From: Lycium barbarum
Taxonomy: Eukaryota > Streptophyta > Magnoliopsida > Solanales > Solanaceae
Direction of reading: 5' to 3'
Length of the DNA: 64,000 nt
NCBI RefSeq assembly: GCF_019175385.1
Contig: NC_083348.1
Coordinates: forward strand, 43,192,447-43,256,446
The notes below the pieces were generated by a model, which ran no database searches, was not told the DNA's origin, and worked only from the letters and a program-made list of their open reading frames with translations. Both the position numbers and the translations under genes were made by a program. Within the stretch, counting starts at the first letter, position 1, and each line of letters opens with the position of its first letter. Of this stretch, positions 22,901 to 34,800 are shown piece by piece.

Positions 22901-24842
22901 TATTTGACCCATGACCTTGAGTTGGTTGTGGTTATCCATGCACTAAAGATGTGGAGACACTACTTGTATGGTGTACATGTTGATATTTATACGGATCACA
23001 AGAGTATCCAATATATTTTCAAACAGAAGGAGTTGAATCTTCGACAGAGACGGTGGTTAGAATTATTAAAAGATTATGATGTGAGTATTTTATACCATCC
23101 CGAAAAGGCGAATATAGTGGCTGGTGCACTTAGCCGCAAATCAATGGGTAGTTTATGTGAAGTTCCTTTGGAGAAGAAAGAACTAATTCGTGAGTTCCAC
23201 CAACTAGCTAATCTTGGGGTTCGCCTAATTGACTCAGGCAGTACAGGAATTGGTATTAATAATCCAATTGTTTCATCCTTAGATATGGAGGTGAAAGAAC
23301 GTCAATATGAAGATTCTAAATTGAGCCACTATAGCTATATGTTTCATGAGAAAGAGAAGTCTCCATTCGAACTTTCTATAGATGGAGTTCTTAGATATCG
23401 AGACAGGTTATGTGTTTCGAATGTTGCAGAGTTACGTCATCGGATCCTAGAAGAAGCTCATTATTCTCGGTATTCTATTCATCCAGGAGCGACAAAGATG
23501 TATCACGATCTCAAGTTAATGTATTGGTAGGATGGAATGAAGAAAGACATAACAGAATTTGTAGCCCAATGTCCAAATTGCCAACAAGTGAAAATCGAGC
23601 ATCAAAAGCCAGGAGGATTATTGCAAGCAATAGAGATTCCGACTTAGAAATGGGAAGCGATAAACATGGATTTCATTATAGGGTTACCTCGTTCCCGAAG
23701 CAAGTATGATTCTATATGGGTGATCGTGGACAGACTCACGAAATCAGCCCATTTTCTTCCAGTCAAAACTACCTATTCAACAGAAGATTATACAAGGTTA
23801 TATCTCAAGGAGATTGTACGACTTCATGGCGTCCCGATATCTATTATCACATATCGAGGAGCCCAATTTACAGCTAAATTCTGGAAGTCTTTCCAAGAAG
23901 GTTTGGGTACTCAGGTAAAGCTTAGCACGGCGTTTCATCCACAAACTGATGGGCAAGCCGAACGCACTATCAGACCTTGGAAGATATGTTATGGGCATGT
24001 GTGCTAGATTTCGGTGGTAGTTGGGATGACCACTTACCTCTTATTGAGTTTGCATACAACAATAGTTATCATTCCAGTATTCAAATGGCCCCGTATGAAG
24101 CTCTATATGGAAGAAAGTGTAGATCCCCAATTGGGTGGTTTGAAGTCGGGAAGACACAATTAATAGGTCCAGAATTGATTCAACAAGCAATGGAAAAGGT
24201 CAAGGCTATCCGAGATCGATTTGTTGACAACCCAAAGTCGCCAAAAATCCTATGCGGATAGCCGTCGGCGAGACCTAGAATTTCAAGATGATGACTGGGT
24301 ATTTTTGAAGGTATCACCAATGAAAGGCGTGATGAGGTTTGGAAAGAAAGGAAAATTGAGTCCTCGATATATTGGACCCTACAAGATCGTCCGCAAGGTA
24401 CGCCAAGTAGCATATGAATTAGACTTACCCTCAGGACTTGAAGCAGTCCATCTAGTTTTCTATGTCTCAATGCTCCGAAAATGTGTTGGAGATCCTACTA
24501 GAATTGTGCCAGTAGATGATGTTCAAGTGACAGAAAAGTTGACCTATGAAAGAGGTGCCTATTACTATGCTAGATAGGCAAGTGCGGAAGCTCAGAAACA
24601 AAGAAGTAGCTTCAGTCAAAGTCTTGTGGCGAAATAATAACCGAGAAGAAATGACTTGGGAAGCGGAAGAAAATATGAAGTCTAAGTACCCGCATTTATT
24701 TCAACCCTCGGAAGAGATTCAAGATGAAACATCGACATTACCTATGTATGCTTTCTTTTCATGCTTTTGGTCGTGTGTGGCCATAAATATATTGCTATTG
24801 TATTGTGGCCCTGTGAGGCATGTTTATTGTGGGCTGTTGTGA
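19935..24842 (+). pseudogene. Element B gag-pol, Tekay-type, multiply broken
   Basis: Gag starts at ATG 19935 (MPSKRKATAAQKGK), directly after the acceptor-like TTTCACAG. A CCHC-like knuckle is partly kept near 21075 (CYVCGQTGYVMRDYP). Protease has DPGSTLSY near 21370, followed by RT, RNase H, integrase and a chromodomain end near 24740. Lesions seen by comparison with C and E are stops at 20301, 21925, 23527 and 23645 (the last two TGG to TAG) and frameshifts near 21480, 22747, 23973, 24225 and 24553. The integrase catalytic aspartate in TDRGAQ is tyrosine (TYRGAQ near 23850). The copy is therefore dead several times over, in contrast to its well-matched LTRs. Confidence 0.93.
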
Positions 24843-24907
24843 CCGGATGGTAGTGACATATTACAGGGGAAACTCTGGCAAAATTTTCGTAGAACTCCCG
24901 AGAACTT

Positions 24908-24944
24908 AACATTCGAGAACGAATATTTTTAAAGAGGGGAAGGA
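24908..24944 (+). promoter_or_regulatory. Element B pre-PPT hairpin and polypurine tract
   Basis: AACATTCG (24908..24915), loop AGAA, CGAATATT (24920..24927), with one mismatched pair. The purine tract AAAGAGGGGAAGGA abuts the 3' LTR. Confidence 0.7.
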
Positions 24945-27421
24945 TGTTACTCCTCGAAAAATTCCATGTCGTTGCATAGTAAATAGACCAACGTAGTGCC
25001 AGAAGTATACGATGTTCCTATAAGTAATAAAGGTTATTTAACGATTCTAATTAAGATTCCAAAGACGTTGGAAGTAAGAGGAGAAAGTTCCTTAAGAAAG
25101 GCAAAGCATATGTTGTGTTTTGGAAAAGTTCCGTAAAGTACCGAGTTAATGTTGACTTAATGATGTCTTAAGGAAGAGTTATAACGATCCTTAGATTGGT
25201 AATGAAGTGTTAAACAAGTGTTAAGAATGTTCCATAAGGATTGGAGATTAAACGAACGATGGAAATCATTTCAGGAAAATGGAGTTGTACGACCACTTAT
25301 ACGGTCCGTATAACTTTATACGGTCCGTATAAGGGTCCGTATAACACCCAACAGAAATGTTGCTCCTCTGATGGTGAAGCACGGTCACTTATACGGCCCG
25401 TATAATGTTATACGGACCGTATAAGTTCCCGTGGAAATCCCGACGGGCTGAATAAGTTGGAAGTATATAATGATGTTCCCACTTCATTATTTTCATTTCC
25501 CATTCTTCTCCACTTCTCTCCAAGGTTCTAGAAAATTCCACACCTTTCATATACAATAATTCAAGGGAAATCAAAGATCAATATCATAAAACCAAGAGAA
25601 TCAAGTGCAAGAAACTCACTAAGGTTCATCCAAGACAAGAAATCTCATTGGAAGTGGAACTAGGGTTTTGCTCAAGTGAAGTGTTTCCACTCAAAGCTCA
25701 TTCCCACACTATAAAAGGTAAGTTTAATGATCAATCCATGTTTTTTAAAGCATTGAGAGGTTGAAAGACTTGGTTTATGTAAGAAGATAGAGAATGGGTT
25801 ACAAACATGAGAATAGTGACATTATTGAGTAGTAGCTTAATATGAATCATGATTCTTGATATGTTGCAATTATAATTTTGTTATAAATGATGTTAAGAAC
25901 ATGGGAGAAACATTATATGAAGATGAATACAATGTTGTATTATGGCCATGGTTATGGATGCCTTTGGAATGGAATTGGGAGATTTGAATAACGTATGGTT
26001 GATAAATATTGTTGGATATGATATTAGGGATGTTATTATTGATGATTGGGAGTTGTTATATGATATGGAGAAAGTAGTAGAAACAAAGGAGATGCTGCCC
26101 AATTTTCTCTAGCTTTAGTCAAGTATGCTTAAGCTATTGATTATCTAATGTTAGTACAAAAACTCTCTTGAAGGTAAAACCGTGAACATTGGAGGAGAAC
26201 GTTCAAGTGATAGAATAGCTAAACGAAAAGGCATGTAAGGCTAGTCCTTTCCTTCTGAGGCATGATTCTTATGATATGACCATCCTTATCCTCCATGACT
26301 TTCTTACGTTCCATGAACTACAAGTCAATGTTGATAGAGAGCTTTTTATGATATCAAGATGAGAAATACGTCATGAATATGATAATGATGATGATGAGTT
26401 TAAAGCCTAGAGATTCTAAAGCTTATGATACGATACTCTTACGAAGCTAATGATCCGTATACTATCCTTTAATGTTATTCATTTATTGCTAGACCCACCT
26501 TATGATGCTAGTTCTTTCAAGGTGAGGCATGATGATTATGATTTTTCCATAATGGAATCAGGGGTTCTCGACCTTACGTCACCCCGAAATAGTTATAGAT
26601 TATCCTTAAGTTCTAATGCATGTGTTATGACGAATGTATGATGATGACAAGTTATGATGAGCATATGATTACACTGAGGCTATAGGGCCGGGCATGACAC
26701 CGCTAAGGTGGGCTGCATATGATTACACCGAGCCTATCAGGCCGGGCATGACACTGCTAGGCGGGCTGCTTATAGTTACACCGAGCCTAGAGGGCCGGGC
26801 ATGACACCACGAGTGGGCGGCGTATGATGGTTACCCGAACGCGGGTTAACGATGGTGATATATGTGATATGTATAAAATGCATTTACTCTTAAAGGCTAA
26901 GCAGGTTATATCTCCACCTCATGCTCATGATTTCTTTATTATGCCAATTTCTTTTCATGCCTTACATACTCAGTACAATGTTCGTACTGACATCCATTTT
27001 CTTTGGACGCTGTGTTCATGCCAACAGGTAGACAGGGAGGTGACCCAGATTCATAGGAGCTGACCAGCAGATTTACGAGAGCACCCCATTATTCCGGAGG
27101 TGCTATTTGATTTATTATTTTGTGTACATATTTGGGTACGGCGGGGTCCTGTCCCGTCCTTATGTCTAGTACTCTAGTAGAGGCTCGTAGATACGTATAT
27201 GTGGGTAGTATGGTCTCATGATCGCCTCATTGTATATATGCGTATTTATTATTTTGATAGCCGAAGGGCTTATGTATATAAATGTAGTTATGTCTAAAAA
27301 TGAAAATGGTTTCCTTATGATTAGAAGGATGAGAGTAATAAATGAATGCGGATAAGTAGAATGAGTGGTGCTCGGTAGTTAGCTCCGGGTATCCGTCATA
27401 GCCCCTAGTCGGGTCGTGATA
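24945..27421 (+). repeat. Element B 3' LTR
   Basis: 2477 bp, TGTTACTCCTCG to GGGTCGTGATA. It shows the uninterrupted tandem hairpin array (about 26660..26825, three units of about 53 bp) into which G inserted in the 5' copy. Its palindrome array (25285..25425) is longer than that of the 5' LTR. An HSE-like TTCTAGAAAATTC is at 25526 and a splice-donor consensus at 25717. The stem-loop is at 26970..26990. Confidence 0.92.
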
Positions 27422-27426
27422 GAGAA

Positions 27427-30335
27427 AACTTAACATCTCATGCCCGGCCGTCGCATCGATCATTCGATCAATGTGAGGCATAGGGAATGAATCCTTCGGG
27501 CATGCTTTGTTCAGATCCTTATAATCAACACACATTGACAACGACATGAGCTAACCAGTCCAGGTATTTAACCTCCCGGATGGAACCTATTTTTAAAAGC
27601 TTTGTTACCTCTTCTTTAACAAAGGCATGCTTTACTTCGGCCATCGATCTCCTTTTCTGTTTCACCGAGGAAATGTTTTTATCGAGGCTTAACTTATGCG
27701 ACGTTACTTCCGACGGCACTCCTGTCATGTCTAAATGGGACCATGCAAAACAATCGGCATTAGCTTGAAAAAACTTAATTAACTTATGCCTGAGCTCCGA
27801 GGTTAACCCCGTGCCTAGGTATACATTTTTGTCCAGCAAGTGCACAAACAAGATAATCTGTTCCAACTCCTCTATGGTAGACTTGGTTGCGTCTGAATCA
27901 TCCGGTAGCACGAACAATCTGGGCACATCGAAATCATCTTCTTCGAAGTTCGGGCTCATCTCTTCCGTTTCTTCACCCGAGCTGACCGCGGCCCTACTCT
28001 TTAATTACTATTTAGTATCTTTGCCTAAGGTTGATTCAACAGCTTTTTGGACCGGTTCATTCTTAGTGAGGGGTGCTTCTTCGACCGCGAACATCTCCTT
28101 TGCTACGGGTTATTCACCACGGACCGTTTTGATCCCTTCCGAGGTCGGGAATTTTAACATTTGATGCAATATCGAGGGTACTGCTCTCATGCTATGATAC
28201 CACGATCTGCCGAGCAACGCAATTATACTTCATCTCACCCTCGATGACATAGAACACCGTTTGCTGAATAGACCCGGCGATGTTGACCGGCAAAGAGATT
28301 TCTCCCTTAGTAGTTTCGCTTGCCATATTGAATCCGCTGAGAACCCGAGCTACCGGCACAATTTGGTCCAATAGCCCCAGTTGCTCTACCACTCTCCGTC
28401 AGAAAATGCTGGCCGAACTACTTGGATCAATCAAAATACGTTTAACTTGAGATTTAAAAAGAAAGATAGAAATTACCAACGCATCATTGTATGGTTGAAT
28501 GATGCCTTCTGCATCCTCATCGTTGAAGAAAATAGATCCTTTAGGTACATAATCCCTGGTCCACTTCTCTCGAACAATTGAAACCTTTGTCCTCTTCATC
28601 ATCGGACCTCGTGGTACTTCCATTCCTCCGATTATCATATTGATCACGTGTTGAGGCTCCATGGGCTCGAGCTGTTTGTGATTTTCCCTGCCTTTGTAGT
28701 GTCTTTTGGGTCGGTCACTCAAGAATTCGCGAAGGTGACCGTTTTTCAACGACCGAGCCACCTCTTCTCTCAATTGGCTACAGTCCTCGGTCCTATGACC
28801 ATGAGTTCCATGATACTCACACATTGCGCTTGGATATCTTTGAGCTGGATCGGATCTTAATGGTCTCGGCCACCTGGCATCGTTCATATAGCCAATGGCC
28901 GAGACAAGATTTGTGGTGTTAATATTGAAATTGTACTCTGATAACCTCTGGCTGTCCCCATTGTTGACTGACCCACCACCGGTATCACCTCTAAATAGCA
29001 AACCTCGACTGGTTGATCCGCGTTTAGCTCTTCGATCACCCCTACTCGAATGATGACTGGGACCGTTTCTTCCCCTATCCGATCTAAAGTTGGATTTCTC
29101 TGGTTGAGCATATGGTCGGTATCTATCCTTCGGTGGCCTTATATCTGGTTCAAAAGTCCTCCTCGACCTTTCAGAATTCTTACTTCCATTTATCGGGCCA
29201 GGTGGAAGTTCAAGTTGGTCATCTGCTACCCAAATCTTGGATTCGTACCTGTTATGAACATCGGCCCAAGTTACCGCCTCGTATTCTAACAAGTTTTCTT
29301 TTAATTTGAACAAGGCAGTGGAGCTTTGGGGGTTGAGACCCTTAGTGAAGGCTCGGCCCAGTCTTCCGGGACCGAAGGGAGTTCCATTTGTTCCTTTTGG
29401 AACCTATTCACGAATTCTCGGAGTAGCTCGTTATCCTTTGGGTGATTCTGAAGATGTCCGCTTTTCTTGCCAGTGCCTTCTTGGCTCCGGCATGGGCTTT
29501 GATAAACGCATCTGTGAGCATCTCATAAGAAGTGATGGAATGCTCGGGCAGATGGTCATACCAGGTCAGTGCCCCTTTGTATAAAGTTTCACCGAACTTT
29601 TTCAGTAACACTGATTCGATTTCGTCTTCTTCAACATCTTTGCCTTTTATGGCACAAGTATACGAGGTCACATGCTCCTGCGGGTCCGTCGTCTCGTCAT
29701 ATTTCGGGATTCGGGCATTTTGAACCTTTTCGGGATCAACTTTGGGGCCGCACTCGAAGGGAATGGCCTTTGTATGTATCTCTTTGAGTCCCATCCTTTC
29801 AGGATCGGAGGTGCCCCCGGGATCTGGTCCACTCGAGAGTTGTATGTTTCCACCTTTTTCTCAGTAGATTCGACTCATTTAGCCCATGTTTCGAGCATTT
29901 TCAGGACCTCGGCAGATGCACCGGACCCCGATCCATTGTCACTATCAACGACCCGGCCTTCCTCTCGCCTTAGATCGGTAGCCCGACTTGGCTATGCCGA
30001 TACTGTTCCGTTGTCTTTTGAGCTATAGCTACCTATTGTTCCTGCAACATTTCAAATATCAAACTTAAGTTAATTTCATCCACGACATCCGGCGTCTTTC
30101 GGGCTTGCGCCCCAGGAAAAGTGGCTGAATTGTTGCTATTTAAAGGATCTGTGGCCTGTAAAGCAGCATTATCCTGGTTGACGGTATTCTGGTTAAGTCC
30201 CTCGGTCGAGTTGACCGCATTCGGATTGGCTGGATCAGCAGGGGGTGCATTCGGGTTCGGTAACCCGCTGTTGTTGTCGTCTTCACCAACTATCTCGTTG
30301 TTGTTCACGTGACCAGATCGACCACTGCTTGCCAT
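27427..30335 (-). pseudogene. Element F gag, protease and start of RT (5' half)
   Basis: Gag is read on the minus strand from ATG 30335 (MASSGRSGHVNNNE). The capsid-like part is at 29408..29853 (LTWYDHLPEHSITSYE). A CxxH/CH-type knuckle lies near 28810 (CEYHGTHGHRTEDC). The protease begins near 28420 (LIDPSSSASIF, with the active-site DPG changed to DPS) and continues at about 28190..28390. The region before RT (27525..27959) leads into RT (MCVDYKDLNKACPKDSFPMP, IDRMIDATAGHEML), which is cut by element B at 27426. Several stops and frameshifts occur, for example around 28399, 28030 and 29400. The RT block matches the Tat lineage. Confidence 0.87.
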
Positions 30336-30414
30336 CTCGGATTTTTTTGAAGCACAAACTTTCAAAGAACAAGTGAAAGATGGAGTTGTAAATTCAACAC
30401 CACTATTATCCTAT

Positions 30415-30432
30415 GCCCCACGGTGGGCGCCA
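30415..30432 (-). promoter_or_regulatory. Element F primer-binding site
   Basis: Minus strand TGGCGCCCACCGTGGGGC, three bases inside the 5' LTR end. This is the PBS type common in Tat/Athila elements and unlike the Met-tRNA PBS of B, C and G. Confidence 0.8.
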
Positions 30433-30435
30433 AAT

Positions 30436-31129
30436 TGTTTACCCTTAAAATGGTAACAATTAAATTTGTAAGTGGTTTATAGGATACATGGTTAAATTAA
30501 TAGGTTACGTATAACAATAGTATGTGAATGATAAAGGTATATTGATGAGTAATAGTAAATAAAGCTTAAGAAACCAAATTTGTCGACCCAGCGAACTGGT
30601 CCAGTTTTGGAAATTGCTTCTTTAACTCGAGCCAATCACTAAGAAAATTCCACTGCCTTCTTTTTCAGATTACAAGTGTGATGAATAATGAAAATCTAAC
30701 ACTAAAATGAAGGGGGTACACTCCTATTTAATGCTACAAATAGGTGGGCCTTAGTACAATCTAAAAAAGACCTTTTTAAGAAAACCCTAAAATGGATAAG
30801 GCGGCGTCCGTAATGGCTAAGGCGGCGTCCGTATGGATACTCTGACACTCGTACTGTTGTCAGCGCAAATGGCAGAACGGTCAGGTGACGCGTGGCCTGA
30901 ATCCGAGCCTATGTTAAGTGTCTTCGCCTCAGACTCGGGTTTTCTGTGCTTATCAACATACCCTCGGTTTTTGACACTCAATTGGAAAAACTCACAACCC
31001 CTCGGTCCTTGTTCCCTTCGATCTTAACTGAGCCCAACAACCTCATTCCTCTTCGATCTCGTATCGGACAGTTGTAATATTTACTCGGTTCTTACCGAAT
31101 ACAAATTGATTCGGCTTTTACCGTCTACA
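30436..31129 (-). repeat. Element F 5' LTR
   Basis: 694 bp. The minus strand starts TGTAGACGGTAAAAGCC at 31129 and ends GGGTAAACA at 30436. It parallels the truncated 3' LTR at 6805..7176. Its transcription direction is the same as PHYA, and it begins about 750 bp beyond the PHYA stop codon. Confidence 0.85.
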
Positions 31130-31405
31130 ACGTTCAAATCCTGTTAAGCAATCAAATCCTTGTGAATTTCTATTCATTACGAATTCAGATTCCTTTTCTC
31201 ATAGTCGTACCTTCCAGTCTTGCAACTTTCTTCACTATGACTATATACAAATTAAAAATGAACGAAATACTTCCAACACTGTTATAAAAGAAGTACAGTG
31301 ACCAAGGGCAACACGTTTGCAGACGTATATAGACCATCTTTACAATTTTGATCATGCTTCATCTTAAAGAAAAAGAAATATAGCATCTTAGAAACCTGGT
31401 CCTAA
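31130..31405. other. Intergenic sequence between element F and the SINE, no gene seen
   Basis: AT-rich host sequence downstream of PHYA. It should contain the target duplication of F next to 31129, but the partner copy was lost with F's other end. Nothing else is recognisable. Confidence 0.5.
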
Positions 31406-31615
31406 CCTTCAAAAGAGATGTGGCGCAATGAATGGGGCTGCTCTTCCCTTAATCAGAGATCTCGAGTTCGAGCCTTGAATATGAAAAAATTCTTGGTAGA
31501 AAGCAATCCCCCCCCCCCCCACCGCTCCCCAAGTAGGCCCTAAGCGGCGGGAACTAGTTATAGTCGAACTCCAATACGGGTACCGGACACCGGGTGGGAA
31601 ATCAAAAAAGAAATT
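31406..31615 (+). mobile_element. tRNA-derived SINE
   Basis: About 210 bp flanked by 10-bp direct repeats CTGGTCCTAA (31396..31405 and 31616..31625). It has RNA polymerase III promoter boxes: an A-box-like TGGCGCAATGAA at 31421 and a B box GAGTTCGAGCC at 31464..31474. It also has a 13-C run (31508..31520), a CTAAGCGGCGGGAACT segment and an A-rich end. This layout is that of Solanaceae tRNA-derived SINEs. It lies about 260 bp beyond the PHYA stop, possibly within the 3' untranslated or flanking region, on the opposite strand. Confidence 0.75.
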
Positions 31616-31625
31616 CTGGTCCTAA

Positions 31626-31877
31626 AAGTGATAAAAATTTCAACACTTTCAATGGCAGATCAGGATTTTAATGAAATTGGAAATGTTGAAACGCTGAAGA
31701 TGCAATTGTTCAAGCGACTTGTTAAAACTCAAGGAAAACAGTGTAGCAAAGAGGAGGAACATCACAAAAACGAACACAAAGACATCGGAATGATAAAACA
31801 TAAAACATGAAAACGTGAAATCCTTCTTCACTATACAGAACTAGAGAAATAGATAAAGACTATAGAGGGTTCCTGAA
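31626..31877. other. PHYA 3' flank / probable 3' UTR
   Basis: Sequence directly downstream of the PHYA stop codon (minus strand). It is AT-rich, without a confident polyadenylation signal. The small plus-strand ORF at 31628..31810 has no coding signature. Confidence 0.4.
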
Positions 31878-34800
31878 TCATGAGCTTGACTTGGTAGCGA
31901 CTGCGAGTTCAACGGATATAATGAAAGTTGATCGCCCGGCCTCCCTTAGGTACTGAACTTCCCCATTCATCAGCTTGACCAGTTTTCTGCTGATAAGCAA
32001 GCTGATCCCTTCTTCAGATGCGTCGGCTTCACTACCAAACATTTGGCTGAGTAATTCTTCTGCCACTCCACCCCCTGTATGTCTTATCCTGCAACAGTAG
32101 CAATGAGCAAAAGTGTCATTCTCCTGGTCAGCCATGCATCGGTTACAGATGTGCTGATTCTTATAATTATTTAAATTTCTGTTTAGCCTCAAACACAAAT
32201 CACCACATGAACACATCTTGGCCAAACGAAGAAAAAACACATTCCCGCTACTTGAATAGATAAAGGACAGACCATTCCACATATGCCAACTAAACACATT
32301 TGTTTAAGGAGATGGAAAACTCAACACTAAAACCTCAACAGGAATAAAAGAGTCACCAATTGTGCTGAAGGTTGATATTTCATTTGTCCAAAGAACGAAT
32401 TAGGAATAGGCCAAAATATTAAGAAGCTTGAACCATTTAGAGAGCATTTGCCACTTCTCTTTGAATTTGAGAAGTCCTACTCAGAAACTTGACTGATTAA
32501 AAAAAAAAAACAGAGTGATAGGTGTTTAGGCCGACAGAACAATTGCATTAGAGTTTGTGAAAATAGATAATTAGAAATTATTTTGTTATTAAACCAGCAA
32601 CTTTGTAATTAATGTTTACAAAATAAATGGAGGAGAGAAGACAAAAAATAAAATAGCAGCAGCTTCAACTGTCAAAGATCACAAATGCTAAGGCAATATT
32701 AGGACACTTTGACCGTCCCAATTTGAAAGAGAATAAATACACTATCAAACAAAAATAACTGAGCACAGAAATAACATATCAATCACAGGTTTTGAGAGAG
32801 ATGCTGGTTAGTTTTAATGCCTAAAGATAGTTTTCAAAATGCTTAGACTTCAATGGATTGTGTAGACATCCCTCAACTTTTTATGTTGTCGCAGGAGATG
32901 CTTTTAACTTGGACAGTAGAAATCTGGTCAAGTGAAAAAACCACTTTTGATTTTTCTATCATATGGATATACCTGAATTCCAAGAGAGCAAGCTGAACAG
33001 ATTCTCCTATGCGATCTTTTGTTAACGTGCCTGAAATACTAAGCTGGCCACCACTTGGTGTAGAGTTCACAGATACTAACACAAAGTTAGCTAGGACTTG
33101 TTGCAGCCTCAGACTATCTCCGTATAAAGTTTCATTGAGAAGATCTTCAACCATGTCATTCACGATCATTATATTCTTTCCATTGCTCTTCATCATGACT
33201 TGACTAATAGATGCTACCAATACTTCATGCAGCTTAAACTCGAGCATCTCCAGATCCAAATAACTGGTAAGAGATTAGAGGAAGAGAAAAAGTATTACAA
33301 TGTAGAAAATCATTTTTTAAACTGATAAACATAAAATTAAAAACTAAAAATAATAGACACAAAAGCCATAATGCAAGGAAAGCTCAAAATTGCATCAAAT
33401 GCACAAATATATATTCCAAGGACAACACTTCTACTGCAAAAGGTCCCAATCTTCCATAGATCAAATTGAAGCATTTACCTGTAGCTACAAAATCATCATA
33501 CCTTGATCAAGTTTTAACTACAAAAAGGAAGAATGGGAAGCACCTTGGGGTTTAGAAAAACTAAAACACAAACGGTATAATTAAAATGATTGTAACATAC
33601 CCATCTATAATGCTATCAAGATCTGTATCATCAAGAATTTTGTTGAGCTGACGCTGACACTGTGCACTTGTTTGCAGTATATTTTTCTGCTCTTCACCCA
33701 AGTTCGTCCCCTCTAGCAGCTTCCGAGAGAATATAATCCCAGAAAGTGGATTCCTAATTTGCCTCCTTATGTAAGCTAATACTTTCAACCTCTTGAGCGC
33801 TGTTTGTTCTGACAATCGTTGAACATGAAGAGCTTGTTGCAACTCATGGCTTGCGAGCTGTAGGAAACAAAAGAGTCCCGTGACTGCGCCCTCTTTATCT
33901 AACCTTTTGCTCACACAGAGTAAGCACTCCACATATTTCCCATAACGTGCAAAGAAACCAAAAGGAATCTTCTCAGATTCTTTACCAGTCATAGCATTGT
34001 TTAGTACAACTCCAAAATTTACAAAAGCTTCTTGATTCTTGAGACGGCAGCAAGCTGCCTGTGTCCCAAAAACCTCCCCTAATAGCATTTTATCAATAAC
34101 ATCATCACGTCGCCATCCAGTTAACTTTGTCATTGCAGAGTTCCACTCAGAACACCAGCCGAATTGATCCGTGCCAAATATTGGTGGGATCAATGGGTGA
34201 GGATTTTGGATAATCGCTCTATAGTCACCTTCAATTCGGGTGAACTTGTCCATAATACTTTTTTGTCCAGTTATATCCTGAGCAATAAAACAAACACCCA
34301 CAACATTATCTCGAACATCCTTGCTTGCACATGCATTCACGATTAAGCTGATTGGACTAGAATCCCTTGACGGCCCATGTGTTTTTATTTCAAACTCTAC
34401 ATTTCTTTCCTCTTTCCCTGGTAAAAGGGATGGTGTATTCGATTAAATGTACAGTACATAATTCATTGAACTGAATGGACAGACAAAAATCATGTAAACT
34501 AATAACTAGTCAAAACAATTAAATGGCGTAGACAATAAATCTTCATGAAAAGAGAGTCATAACATTAACGTAACACAGAGGGGGAAGCTCACAAAGATAC
34601 GTACCCTGCAATGCTAATTCCAACATTTTTCTCACGGTATCAACTGATGAGTCCTCCACGAGAGTGAGCAAATGCTTCCCAATTGCTTCATCAACAAGAA
34701 GACCAGTTAACTCAGCAATTTTTGTGTTCCATCCATTGACGTGCCCATCCACATCAACTGCGAAGATAGGAACTGAAGCTGTTTCAATTAAGCGGACCAT

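Larger units (their letters stand above)
14349..27421 (+). mobile_element. Element B: complete Tekay-type Ty3/gypsy retrotransposon, 13.1 kb including nested element G
   Basis: Both LTRs, PBS, gag-pol, pre-PPT hairpin, polypurine tract and a 5-bp target duplication are present. The 5' LTR is enlarged by the 2974-bp element G. The LTRs are highly similar over long stretches; for example the same 69-codon antisense translation is readable without change at 15223..15432 and 25893..26102. Despite this, the polyprotein is riddled with lesions, so B itself is not autonomous. Confidence 0.93.
6805..31129 (-). mobile_element. Element F: Tat-lineage Ty3/gypsy retrotransposon, split by element B
   Basis: Order on the minus strand: 5' LTR (31129..30436), PBS of the TGGCGCCCACCGTGGGG type, gag, protease, RT, RNase H, integrase, then a long tail with a gene on the opposite strand, polypurine tract and truncated 3' LTR (7176..6805). 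The RT residues, the PBS type and the antisense gene between pol and the 3' LTR all point to the Tat lineage. Removing element B together with one GAGAA copy rejoins the RT frame at LSFL/DAYSGYN, which shows the two halves are one element. Without B, F is about 11.2 kb. Confidence 0.88.

Noticed and set aside
31421..31474. Pol III A and B boxes as a tRNA gene
   Set aside because: The surrounding sequence does not fold as a tRNA, and the 10-bp target repeats and A-rich end identify a SINE.
31878..32297. PHYA last exon extended as a separate 139-codon gene
   Set aside because: The N-terminal 69 codons are intron 3 sequence; splicing at 32088 restores the exact PHYA frame.
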